A stretch of 64,000 bases of DNA from Janthinobacterium aquaticum (GTDB lineage: Bacteria > Pseudomonadota > Gammaproteobacteria > Burkholderiales > Burkholderiaceae_D), in NCBI RefSeq assembly GCF_009208565.1, contig NZ_WFLK01000018.1, forward strand, positions 1 through 64,000, read 5' to 3'. Of the stretch, positions 8,408-17,639 are shown one piece after another. Each line of letters begins with the position of its first letter. Positions within the stretch are counted from its first letter, which is position 1. The position numbers and the translations under genes are program-made. The notes beneath the pieces were generated by a model, which saw only the letters and a program-made list of their open reading frames with translations, ran no database searches and was not told the origin of the DNA.

Positions 8408-10774
8408 TCATAAGCGGGCGTCTCCAATCAGGTCGGCCACCGCGTCGAGCAAGGTCTCGTCGTGGAAGCTGCCTTTGGTCAGGTAGTAATCGGCGCCGGC
8501 GGACAGGCCGCGCGCGCGGTCTTCCTGGCGATCCTTGTAGGACACGATCATCACCGGCAGCTTGTGCAGGTGCAGATCCTTCTTGATCAGCGTGACCAGT
8601 TCGATGCCGTCCATGCGCGGCATGTCGACGTCGGTAATGACGAGGTCATACTCGCCGCTGCGCACCACGTTCCAGCCGTCGATGCCGTCGATGGCCACAT
8701 CGACTTCAAAGCCGCGGCCCAGCAGCAGCTTGCGCTCCATTTCGCGCACCGTCAGCGAGTCGTCGACCACCAGGATGCGCTTGACGCGGCGCCGCTCGGC
8801 CAGCTGGCTCTGCGCCAGCTGCTGCAGGCTGCCTTCGTGCAGCAGCTTGTCGATCGACAGCAGCAAATCGGGCACATCGAGTATCAGTACCGGTTCGCCG
8901 TCGTCGAGCAGGGCGGCGGCCGAGATATCGCGCATCTTGCCGAAAATCGGATCGATGGCCTGCACCGCCAGGCTTTGCTCGCCGCGGATAGCGTCGACCA
9001 CCAGCGCATAGCTTTGCTTGCCGCGTCCGATCACCACCACCGGCAGGTCGTCGCCGCTGGCCTCGGTGCTGCCCAGTTCGAGCACCTGCGCGGCCGAGAC
9101 CAGCCCCAGATGCTCGCCCTTGAGTTCGAAAAACTGCTTGTTTTCCAGCGTGTGAATGGCCGCCTGCGGCACCCGCAGCACGCTTTCCACCTTGACGATG
9201 GGAATCGCATAGGCCTCGCCCTGGATGGTGATGACCAGGGCGCGCACGATCGACTGCGTCAGCGGCAGCGTGATCAGCGCGCGAAAGCCGCGCCCCGGTT
9301 CGGACTCCAGGCGCACCGTGCCGTTCTGCTGGCGGATGGTCTCGTGCACGATATCGAGCCCGACCCCGCGCCCGGACAGCTCGTTGGCTTTTTCCTTCAG
9401 GCTGAAGGCGGGCAGGAACAGGAATTCAAGCAGTTCGCCGCCCGACAGCGCCGCGGCCATGGCCGGGCTGGCCATCTTGCGCTGGACGACCGACTGGCGG
9501 ATTTTTTCCAGGTCGACGCCGCGCCCGTCGTCGCTGATTTCAATGCTGAGCATGCCGGCGCGGTGGCGCGCCTCCATGCGGATGGTGCCCATGGCCGGCT
9601 TGCCCGCATCGAGCCGCTCGTACGGGCCTTCCATGCCATGGTCGAGCGCATTGCGCAGCATATGGTTGAGCGGGCTTTCGATTTTCGCCAGGATATCGCG
9701 GTCGACCAGCGTCTCTTCGCCTTCGATCACCAGTTGCGCCTCCTTGCCCAGGCTGCGCGCCAGGTCGCGCACCATGCGTGGAAACGCATGGATGCCGTCG
9801 CGAAACGGCCGCATGCGTAGCGCCAGCACCTCGTCGACCATGCCCTGCGAGACGGCCAGCAGGCGCCGCTCATAGGCCTCCATGTCGGCCATGTGCTCGA
9901 GCACGAATTGTTTCAGTGGCTGGGTTTTCTGTAGCGCCAGCAAGGACTTTTCCATCAGTCCCGGATCGCCAGAGCGCGAGATGGCCTCGTGCAGCTGTTC
10001 GACGGCGGCAAACAGATTGCTCTGGTTGCGCTTGAAACGCTGCAGCGCGCCGATAAACGGATGCATCTGGTGCGCATTGATGCGCGACTCGCTGGCCAGC
10101 GACAGCAGGCGGTCGAAGTTCTGTGCAGCCTTGGCTGGCGCGGCGGCACTGGCGCGTGGCGTGGCCGGCGCCGCTTCGCTTGTTTCAGGCGCGACGTTGG
10201 CAGCTTCGCCAGCCAGTTCGGCCTGCATTTCGCCAGCCAGCGCGGCCAGGATATCGGGCGGCAGGCTGCTGCCTGTTCCGCTGGCCGGTGCGGCGGCAGG
10301 CCCGGTCGCTGCCGTCGCTGGCGAGGACGGCAAGGGCGGCAGCGCAGGCAATTCGGGCAGCTCGGCTATGCCTTCGATGGCGGACAGCGTCTGCTTGATC
10401 TGCCCACCATTGGCGGCCAGCCAGCCTTCGGCACTGGCGTCATCGAGGCGCGACACCTGCACGATCAGGTCCACCCCCGACAGCAGCACATCGACCCGCT
10501 CCGGCGTGAGCTTGAGGCGGCCATGCTGGGCGGCGACAAAGGCGTCTTCCATGCCGTGCGCCAGTTGCACCACCACCTGCAGGCCGACGATGGCGGCCGC
10601 ACCCTTGATCGAGTGCGCCGCGCGCATCATCGCCTCGATGGCGCCCGCATCGCCGGCGCGGCGTTCGAGCGCCAGCAGGCCGTCGGTCAGGATATGGGTC
10701 TGGCTGTCCGCTTCCATGCGGAACAGCTCGAGCATCGAAAATCCGCTCAGGTCGCCGAGCTGGTCCTGGCTCAT
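8408..10774 (-). CDS. wspE: WspE: hybrid CheA-type histidine kinase with receiver
   Basis: A 788-residue hybrid kinase. An HPt domain comes first (phospho-acceptor His54 in AAHSIKGAA), then an Ala/Pro-rich linker, dimerisation helices, an ATPase with N box (HMLRNALDHGME), G1 (DDGRGVD) and G2 (GRGVGLDIV), a CheW-like coupling domain and a C-terminal receiver (VITDVDMPRMDG). It should phosphorylate both WspR and WspF. The start at ATG 10774 overlaps the wspD stop as ATGA, so the two are translationally coupled. The long open frame upstream of that start is only the wspD complement. Confidence 0.93.
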   Translation of the reverse strand: MSQDQLGDLSGFSMLELFRMEADSQTHILTDGLLALERRAGDAGAIEAMMRAAHSIKGAAAIVGLQVVVQLAHGMEDAFVAAQHGRLKLTPERVDVLLSGVDLIVQVSRLDDASAEGWLAANGGQIKQTLSAIEGIAELPELPALPPLPSSPATAATGPAAAPASGTGSSLPPDILAALAGEMQAELAGEAANVAPETSEAAPATPRASAAAPAKAAQNFDRLLSLASESRINAHQMHPFIGALQRFKRNQSNLFAAVEQLHEAISRSGDPGLMEKSLLALQKTQPLKQFVLEHMADMEAYERRLLAVSQGMVDEVLALRMRPFRDGIHAFPRMVRDLARSLGKEAQLVIEGEETLVDRDILAKIESPLNHMLRNALDHGMEGPYERLDAGKPAMGTIRMEARHRAGMLSIEISDDGRGVDLEKIRQSVVQRKMASPAMAAALSGGELLEFLFLPAFSLKEKANELSGRGVGLDIVHETIRQQNGTVRLESEPGRGFRALITLPLTQSIVRALVITIQGEAYAIPIVKVESVLRVPQAAIHTLENKQFFELKGEHLGLVSAAQVLELGSTEASGDDLPVVVIGRGKQSYALVVDAIRGEQSLAVQAIDPIFGKMRDISAAALLDDGEPVLILDVPDLLLSIDKLLHEGSLQQLAQSQLAERRRVKRILVVDDSLTVREMERKLLLGRGFEVDVAIDGIDGWNVVRSGEYDLVITDVDMPRMDGIELVTLIKKDLHLHKLPVMIVSYKDRQEDRARGLSAGADYYLTKGSFHDETLLDAVADLIGDARL

Positions 10775-11457
10775 CGTAATAGCCTCGCAAGTTGAAAGCC
10801 GATCAGCGCCGTGTCGAGGCAGCCGATGCGCAGCTCGCCCTCGGTAATCACGCCCGACAGATAGCGCGACAGGCCCTTGTTGATGGTCGCTGCCGGCACC
10901 TGCATGGTGCTTGACGCATAGCGCACGATGCCGTGCAGGTCGGCCACCGGCAGCGCATAGGCCTGGTCTTCCCAGCACAGGAGCAGCAGGCGCGCAAACG
11001 TGTGGCGTCCCTTGGCGGGCGGCGCGCCCTGTTCGTCGATGCCCAGCAGCTGGGCCAGCGACATGCAGGGATAGAGCTTGCCGGCGATATTGACGATGCC
11101 CAGCAGGCCACGTCCGCTGCGATGCGGCAGCACGTGCGGGCGCACCTGCGGCGCGACAGACACAAAGACCCTGGTGGGCAGCGCCAGCCATTCGCGGCCG
11201 ATGCGAAACACCAGCGCCGAGCTGTCGTGCTGCCCGCCGTTGTCGGCCACTGCACGGAAGTGGCTGGCCCACGCCTGCTGGTAATCGGCGTCGAGCGGGC
11301 GCTGCAGGTTGCGCTGGGCGGCATCGGCATACACCTCGCAATTGCGGCAATGGATATGCTCGCGCAGTCGCGCGCAGCTCTGGTCGCCGGCTACGCCGAT
11401 CACGTTCCAGCAGTCGTCGATGCTGTCGCGCTCGGGATTGAGGGGAAGGCTGTTCAT
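10771..11457 (-). CDS. wspD: WspD: CheW-type coupling protein
   Basis: A 228-residue CheW-domain protein and the second coupler of the operon. The N-terminal ~60 residues hold a conserved cysteine/histidine stretch (CARLREHIHCRNCEVY) typical of WspD rather than plain CheW. The CheW fold follows, with FRIGREWLALP and GLLGIVNIAGKLYP. It should bridge WspA to WspE. It ends in an ATGA overlap with wspE and begins 18 bases after wspC. Confidence 0.9.
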   Translation of the reverse strand: MNSLPLNPERDSIDDCWNVIGVAGDQSCARLREHIHCRNCEVYADAAQRNLQRPLDADYQQAWASHFRAVADNGGQHDSSALVFRIGREWLALPTRVFVSVAPQVRPHVLPHRSGRGLLGIVNIAGKLYPCMSLAQLLGIDEQGAPPAKGRHTFARLLLLCWEDQAYALPVADLHGIVRYASSTMQVPAATINKGLSRYLSGVITEGELRIGCLDTALIGFQLARLLR

Positions 11458-11475
11458 AGGCTATCGCTCCGCATG

Positions 11476-12723
11476 TCAGACCTCGGCCTGGCGGCGCTGG
11501 TAGACGCGCGCGGCGCGCGCCTTCAGGGTCGCGGCAGCCGTGTGATTGCCGTTGCGTTCGGCCAGCAGCGACAAATGGCACAGCGCTTCATAGTGGTCGG
11601 GCCGCAGGTAGATGCAGCGGCGCCAGTAGTCTTCGGCCAGGTCCATCTTGCCGGCCAGTTCGTTGATCATGCCCAGCATGAAATACGCTTCGGCGTCGTC
11701 GGGATGGCGCGCCAGGTGCGCGTGGCACAGGTCGCCCGCTTCGCGCAGCTGGCCACGGTCGGCCAGCAGGCGCGCCTGGGCCAGCAGGTCGGCCGGCTGG
11801 GCGCTTGCCGGCTTGGGCGCTGAAGGCGGCACGGCCGGCGCGCGCGCGCGCGGTGGCGCTGGCGTGCTGTTCGTCAACGGGCGCGGCACGCTGCGCAGCG
11901 CGGGCGCCAGGGGGCGCGGTGAAGCCACTGGCTCCACGATGGGCAAGGGTGCATTGGCCGCGCCGCCTTTTTTCAGTGCAAACGCCTGGCGGTACTGCAG
12001 CGGCGCAAAGCCGTGCTGGCAGAACGAGGGCACCTCGGCGTAGCCGGCCAGCAGCATGCCGTCGTCGGCCAGCAGCGAAGAGAGTTTTTCAATCGCCGCG
12101 CGGGTGGTCGGCTTGTCGAAATAAATCAGCAGGTTGCGGCAGAACAGCACATCGTAGGGCTGAGGCAGGGCGCCGGCGTCCAGTTGCAGCAAATTGCCCT
12201 GCCTGAAGGTGATCTGCGTGCGCAGCGCGTCGTCGATCCGATACGCGCCGTTGGGCAGGGGCGTGAAATAGCGTTCGCGAAACGCCATGTCCTGCGCGCG
12301 AAAGGCGTTGCGGCCATAGATGCCTGCCTGCGCGCGCTCGATGCAGGCCGGGCTCAGGTCATAGGCGTCGATACTGAACGCCTGCGACGGCACGCCGCCA
12401 TCGCGCAGCGCCATCGCCATCGAATACGGCTCTTCGCCGCCAGCGCAGGGGATCGAGGCAATGCGCGTAAGCCTGCCGCGCGCCCAGCGCTCGCGCACCA
12501 GTTCGACCGTGGCGTAAAACGCCTGCGGGTCGCGAAACAGCCACGATTCGGGCACCACCACCAGTTCGACCAGCTGCGTCATTTCAGCCGGTGTCATGGT
12601 GTCCAGGTAGGCCACGCTGTCGGCCACGCCGGTCAGTTCCATGCGCTGGCGCACGGCGCGCTCGGCCATCGACTTCGACACCGTCAGTCCGGTCACGCGC
12701 CGCAGCAGCGCCTGCGCCATCAT
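11476..12723 (-). CDS. wspC: WspC: CheR-type methyltransferase with TPR tail
   Basis: A 415-residue protein-glutamate O-methyltransferase. It has an N-terminal helical CheR domain, an SAM-binding core with SIPCAGGEEPYSMAM, a YDVLFCRNLLIYF motif, a Pro/Ala-rich linker (~280-320) and a C-terminal tetratricopeptide-repeat region (ADLLAQARLLADRGQ onward). This CheR-linker-TPR layout is that of WspC. It methylates WspA and opposes WspF. ATGA overlap with wspB at 12720-12723. Confidence 0.92.
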   Translation of the reverse strand: MMAQALLRRVTGLTVSKSMAERAVRQRMELTGVADSVAYLDTMTPAEMTQLVELVVVPESWLFRDPQAFYATVELVRERWARGRLTRIASIPCAGGEEPYSMAMALRDGGVPSQAFSIDAYDLSPACIERAQAGIYGRNAFRAQDMAFRERYFTPLPNGAYRIDDALRTQITFRQGNLLQLDAGALPQPYDVLFCRNLLIYFDKPTTRAAIEKLSSLLADDGMLLAGYAEVPSFCQHGFAPLQYRQAFALKKGGAANAPLPIVEPVASPRPLAPALRSVPRPLTNSTPAPPRARAPAVPPSAPKPASAQPADLLAQARLLADRGQLREAGDLCHAHLARHPDDAEAYFMLGMINELAGKMDLAEDYWRRCIYLRPDHYEALCHLSLLAERNGNHTAAATLKARAARVYQRRQAEV

Positions 12724-13175
12724 GGCGCGCTCCCGGCCGGAAACAGCAGTGCGCGCACCTCGGGCGACAGCAACTGCTGCAGCTGCAACAGCTGCAGCGT
12801 GCCTTCGCTGCCGCTGGCGACCTGGCCCAGGAAGGGTGCGCTCAGCACGCCGCTGTCAGTCAGCCTGGCTGGGTCGATCTGTTCGATGCCGCGCACGCGC
12901 GAGGCCATCAGGCCCAGCGCGTGGCTGGCGCCGCCGGCGGGCCGGTAGTTGACCACCACGATGCGCGTGTCGAACTGGGTCGCGGCCGGCGCCAGGCCGG
13001 CCAGGCGCGACAGGTCGATCACCGGCACGTGCGCGCCGTGCAGGTCCATCAGGCCGGCCACGTAGTCCGGCGTCAGCGGCAGCTGCTTCAGTTGCAGCAG
13101 CGGCAGCACGCGCACGATATCGGCCAGCGGCAGGCCGTAGCGGTCGTTCCCGATATGAAACACCAGCACTTTCAT
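12720..13175 (-). CDS. wspB: WspB: CheW-type coupling protein
   Basis: A 151-residue single CheW domain. It opens with FHIGNDRYGLPLADIVRVLPL and contains YVAGLMDLHGAHVPVIDLSRLAGL, the usual hydrophobic core of CheW. As the first coupler after the receptor it should link WspA to the WspE kinase. It starts 4 bases after the wspA stop and overlaps wspC by four bases, which puts it firmly in the operon. Confidence 0.92.
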   Translation of the reverse strand: MKVLVFHIGNDRYGLPLADIVRVLPLLQLKQLPLTPDYVAGLMDLHGAHVPVIDLSRLAGLAPAATQFDTRIVVVNYRPAGGASHALGLMASRVRGIEQIDPARLTDSGVLSAPFLGQVASGSEGTLQLLQLQQLLSPEVRALLFPAGSAP

Positions 13176-13179
13176 GGCG

Positions 13180-14991
13180 TCAGATGGTCACGGCAAAGTT
13201 CGATACGCTCGATTGCAGGTCGCCGGCCGCATATTGCAGCTGGTGCACCGCTTCGCTGGTGGCCTTGAGCGATTCGACCGTCTGCTGGGTGGCGTCGTTC
13301 AATTGCATCATGGTGTCGGAAATCTGCGAGGCGCCGATCGCCTGCGACTGCATGCCCTGCAGCACGGCGTCGAACTGCGGCGTCAGTTTCTGCACCTGGT
13401 CCATCACCGACGACAGCTGCTCGGCCACCTGGCGCACTTCGCCCACGCTGCGGCGGATCTCTTCGGAAAATTTGTCCATGCCCATCACGCTGGCCGACAC
13501 GGCCGACTGCATTTCCTTGAGCATCTGTTCGATATCCCAGGTCGATACCGACGTCTGGTCGGCCAGGCGGCGAATTTCAGTGGCCACTACCGAAAAGCCA
13601 CGGCCCGCTTCACCGGCCTTTTCGGCCTCGATGGCGGCGTTGAGCGACAGGATATTGGTCTGGTCGGCCACCTTGGTAATGGTGATCAGCACGCTGTTGA
13701 TATTGCTGGCTTTTTCCGACAGCGCGGCCAGCTTGGCGTTGATCGAATCGGTGGCCGACACCATGTGCTGCATGGTTGAATCCATGCGTTTGAGATTGCC
13801 CTGGGCTTCGGCGGTGGCGTTGGTGGTGTAGTCGGCCACGGCGGTGGCGTCTTCCATGGTCTTGAGCAGCTGGCTGGTATTGGCCGAGATTTCCTTGGTG
13901 GTGCTGAGAATTTCCACGCTCGTTTGCGCCTGCTCGATGCCGGTCGCCTCCTGCTGGCGCGCCGAGGCGGCAATTTCGGTGGCCGAGGTGGTCACCTGGA
14001 TGCCGGCTTTCTGCACATTGTTGAGCAGGCTGCGCAGGTTCTCGAACATCTTGGCCAGGCCGTTGCCCAGCTGGCCGATGGCATCGCTGCCGTTGATGGT
14101 CACCTTGCCGGTCAGGTCGCCCGAGGCGGCCTTCGAGACCACTTCCAGCAGCGAGTCGACCTTGGCGCGCAGCATATTGGTGGCGGCCAGTTCATTGGCC
14201 TGGTTGTCCTGGATGGTTTGCGCCATGCGGTTGAATTCTTCGGTGACCTTGCCCAGTTCATCGCGCGAGACGATGGCGGCGCGGGCGCCTTGCTCGCCGC
14301 CGGCAATGCGGCCCACGGCCTCGGTCAGGTTATTGAGCGGGCCGAGAATGGCTTTGCCGAGGATAAACGAAATGCCCAGTGCCAGCACGATGCACAACAC
14401 GCCGCCCAAAGCCAGCGTCAGCAGCATGGTTTCCTGCAGCCTGGCCGAGGTGGCCGTGCGCTCGGCCAGCAAGCGGCTTTCTTCGGCCGCCGCTTCGTCC
14501 AGCAGTTTGTTGGCCTGCACGATAGCCGGATAACCATTGGCTGGCATGGTGCGCGCCACCGTTTCGGTGGCGCCCGGCGTATTGCCCAGGGCACGGCGCT
14601 TTTCAATTTGCGGGTTGATCCAGTCGCGCACCCAGGTGGTGGTCAGCTGGTCGATCTTGCGGAAACGCTCGGCCTGCACCTTGTTGTCGACCGTCATGGC
14701 AATCGCTTTTTGCGTATGCTGCGTCAGCACGGCCATTTCATCGGTCTCGGGATTGAGCGAGGCCTCGTTGCCGGTCAGAATGTAGCCGCGCGCCTCGACC
14801 TGGATCTGCAGGATGGAATTGTGTATCTTGCTCACCTCACTGAGCACTTCCATCGTGTGCCGGTCCCAGTTGTTGGCCTCCGACAGGCGCGCAAAGCTGT
14901 TGTAGGCGACGCCCAGCAGGATCAGGATAATCGCCACGATCGAGCCGAAGCCCATATACAGTTTATTCTTGATGCTGAGGTTGTTGAACAT
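13180..14991 (-). CDS. wspA: WspA: methyl-accepting surface-sensing receptor
   Basis: A 603-residue inner-membrane receptor. TM1 is at ~12-32, followed by a ~150-residue periplasmic CHASE3-like helical domain, TM2 at ~190-212, HAMP-type helices (apparently two in tandem) and a cytoplasmic signalling domain whose hairpin tip reads NAAIEAEKAGEAGRGFSVVA. In Pseudomonas WspA senses surface contact or envelope stress. The protein is longer than the ~540 residues usual there, in line with the extra HAMP-like segment. ATG 14991 fits the family N-terminus (MFNNLSIKNKLYMGF). Nearly 200 bases of promoter space lie upstream. Confidence 0.92.
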   Translation of the reverse strand: MFNNLSIKNKLYMGFGSIVAIILILLGVAYNSFARLSEANNWDRHTMEVLSEVSKIHNSILQIQVEARGYILTGNEASLNPETDEMAVLTQHTQKAIAMTVDNKVQAERFRKIDQLTTTWVRDWINPQIEKRRALGNTPGATETVARTMPANGYPAIVQANKLLDEAAAEESRLLAERTATSARLQETMLLTLALGGVLCIVLALGISFILGKAILGPLNNLTEAVGRIAGGEQGARAAIVSRDELGKVTEEFNRMAQTIQDNQANELAATNMLRAKVDSLLEVVSKAASGDLTGKVTINGSDAIGQLGNGLAKMFENLRSLLNNVQKAGIQVTTSATEIAASARQQEATGIEQAQTSVEILSTTKEISANTSQLLKTMEDATAVADYTTNATAEAQGNLKRMDSTMQHMVSATDSINAKLAALSEKASNINSVLITITKVADQTNILSLNAAIEAEKAGEAGRGFSVVATEIRRLADQTSVSTWDIEQMLKEMQSAVSASVMGMDKFSEEIRRSVGEVRQVAEQLSSVMDQVQKLTPQFDAVLQGMQSQAIGASQISDTMMQLNDATQQTVESLKATSEAVHQLQYAAGDLQSSVSNFAVTI

Positions 14992-15029
14992 GGGGTCTCC
15001 GAAAGCGGGAAGGTTCTGCTGAGTTGCAC

Positions 15030-15068
15030 GGGGGTATTTTGCCATGCGGCCAGTAAAAAGGGGGTATT
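15030..15068. promoter_or_regulatory. Paired GGGGGTATT boxes upstream of wspA
   Basis: GGGGGTATT occurs at 15030-15038 and again at 15060-15068, exactly 30 bases apart (about three helical turns), 39-77 bases upstream of the wspA start. This is a plausible but unproven activator site for the wsp operon. I do not recognise the regulator. Confidence 0.35.
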
Positions 15069-15126
15069 GACCGTCACGCCACGGCCATGCAGGCAAGTTT
15101 TTGCTACAGTTCCCACGCATAAATGC

Positions 15127-15150
15127 AAAAAAGCCGCCCACAGGCGGCTT
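15127..15150 (-). terminator. argG terminator
   Basis: Perfect arms AAGCCGCC / GGCGGCTT (15131-15138 and 15143-15150) enclose CACA. Read on the minus strand, a T run follows. It lies ~40 bases past the argG stop. A second hairpin, CCGGGCA / TGCCCGG, stands between the two. Confidence 0.8.
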
Positions 15151-15188
15151 GTTCGCTGCCGGGCAACGCGTGCCCGGACTGGCTGGCT

Positions 15189-16424
<1,236 letters not shown>

Positions 16425-16477
16425 ATTGCTTCCAGTTGTCTAGTGTGGTGATTGATGCTGATTGATACTGATAGGGC

Positions 16478-17398
16478 TTAATTGATCTTACCAAGCAGCA
16501 GGTATTCGATCAGGGCTTTTTGTACGTGCAGGCGGTTTTCCGCTTCGTCCCACACCACCGATTGCGGTCCGTCGATCACTTCGGCGGCCACTTCCTCGCC
16601 GCGGTGGGCAGGCAGGCAGTGCATGAACAGGGCTTCGGGCGCGGCGCGCGCCATCTTGGCGCTATCGACGATCCAGCCGTCGAACGCCTTGATGCGCGCG
16701 GCGTTTTCCGCTTCGTAGCCCATGCTGGTCCACACGTCGGTATTGACCAGGTGCGCGCCTTCGCAGGCGTCCGACGGATTGTCGAAGAAGGTATAGCGCT
16801 GTGTTTTCACTTGCGCCAGGTCGATGTCGTAGCCTTTTGGGGTCGACACATTGACGTGGAAGCCAAACACCTCGGCTGCCTGCAGCCAGGAGTACAGCAT
16901 ATTGTTGGCGTCGCCGATCCAGGCGACGACCTTGCCGGCAATCGAGCCGCGGTGTTCGATATAGGTAAAGATATCGGCAAACACCTGGCACGGATGGTGT
17001 TCGTTGGTCAGGCCGTTGATGACCGGCACGCGCGAATTGGCGGCAAAGCGCTCGATAATGTCCTGGCCGAAGGTGCGCACCATGATGATGTCGCACATGC
17101 GCGACATGACCTGGCCGGCGTCTTCCACCGGTTCGCCGCGGCCCAGCTGCGAATCGCGCGTATTGAGATAGATGGCGGCGCCGCCCAGCTGGTGCATGCC
17201 GGCTTCGAACGACAAACGGGTACGGGTCGAGTTCTTCTCGAACACCATCACCAGCGTGCGGTCGATCAGCGGATGGTAGATCTCATAGTTCTTGAACTTG
17301 CGCTTGATCAGATGAGCGCGTTCGATCACATATTCGTACTCTTCCAGGGTGAAGTCGGAAAATTGCAGGTAATGCTTGATCGGTTTTTTTGTCAACAT
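16478..17398 (-). CDS. argF: Ornithine carbamoyltransferase
   Basis: Makes citrulline from ornithine and carbamoyl phosphate. The 306-residue protein has the carbamoyl-phosphate loop FEKNSTRTR, LTNEHHPCQ, WIGDANNM and the active-site HCLPAHRG. Start ATG 17398 (MLTKKPIKHYLQF) gives the usual family length. The frame remains open to 17881, but that extension is basic, low-complexity and unlike the family. argG follows in the same operon. Confidence 0.95.
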   Translation of the reverse strand: MLTKKPIKHYLQFSDFTLEEYEYVIERAHLIKRKFKNYEIYHPLIDRTLVMVFEKNSTRTRLSFEAGMHQLGGAAIYLNTRDSQLGRGEPVEDAGQVMSRMCDIIMVRTFGQDIIERFAANSRVPVINGLTNEHHPCQVFADIFTYIEHRGSIAGKVVAWIGDANNMLYSWLQAAEVFGFHVNVSTPKGYDIDLAQVKTQRYTFFDNPSDACEGAHLVNTDVWTSMGYEAENAARIKAFDGWIVDSAKMARAAPEALFMHCLPAHRGEEVAAEVIDGPQSVVWDEAENRLHVQKALIEYLLLGKIN

Positions 17399-17527
17399 AA
17401 TGAGAACCAGAAGATGCGCAGGCCGCCGGCGGCGTGCCTTTCCCGCCGGCTTGCTGATGCGTCTTGCCCGGCGCGCTGCTGTGTTGATCGTTCCTGCAAT
17501 GTAAAAAAATCGCGCGGTTGGAATCAG

Positions 17528-17558
17528 TTTGCCATATTGAAAAAAATGCAATGGCAAA
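17528..17558. promoter_or_regulatory. Inverted repeat in the argF upstream region
   Basis: TTTGCCAT (17528-17535) and its complement ATGGCAAA (17551-17558) flank an A-rich spacer, 130-160 bases upstream of argF. It may be an operator or a promoter region. It does not resemble a classical ArgR box. Confidence 0.3.
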
Positions 17559-17639
17559 AACGACAGCCGTTCAATTATAAGGGTTTTGCTTTTGGATTGG
17601 AAAGGCTGGCAGGACGGCGCCTGCACAGCCATTGCCGCG

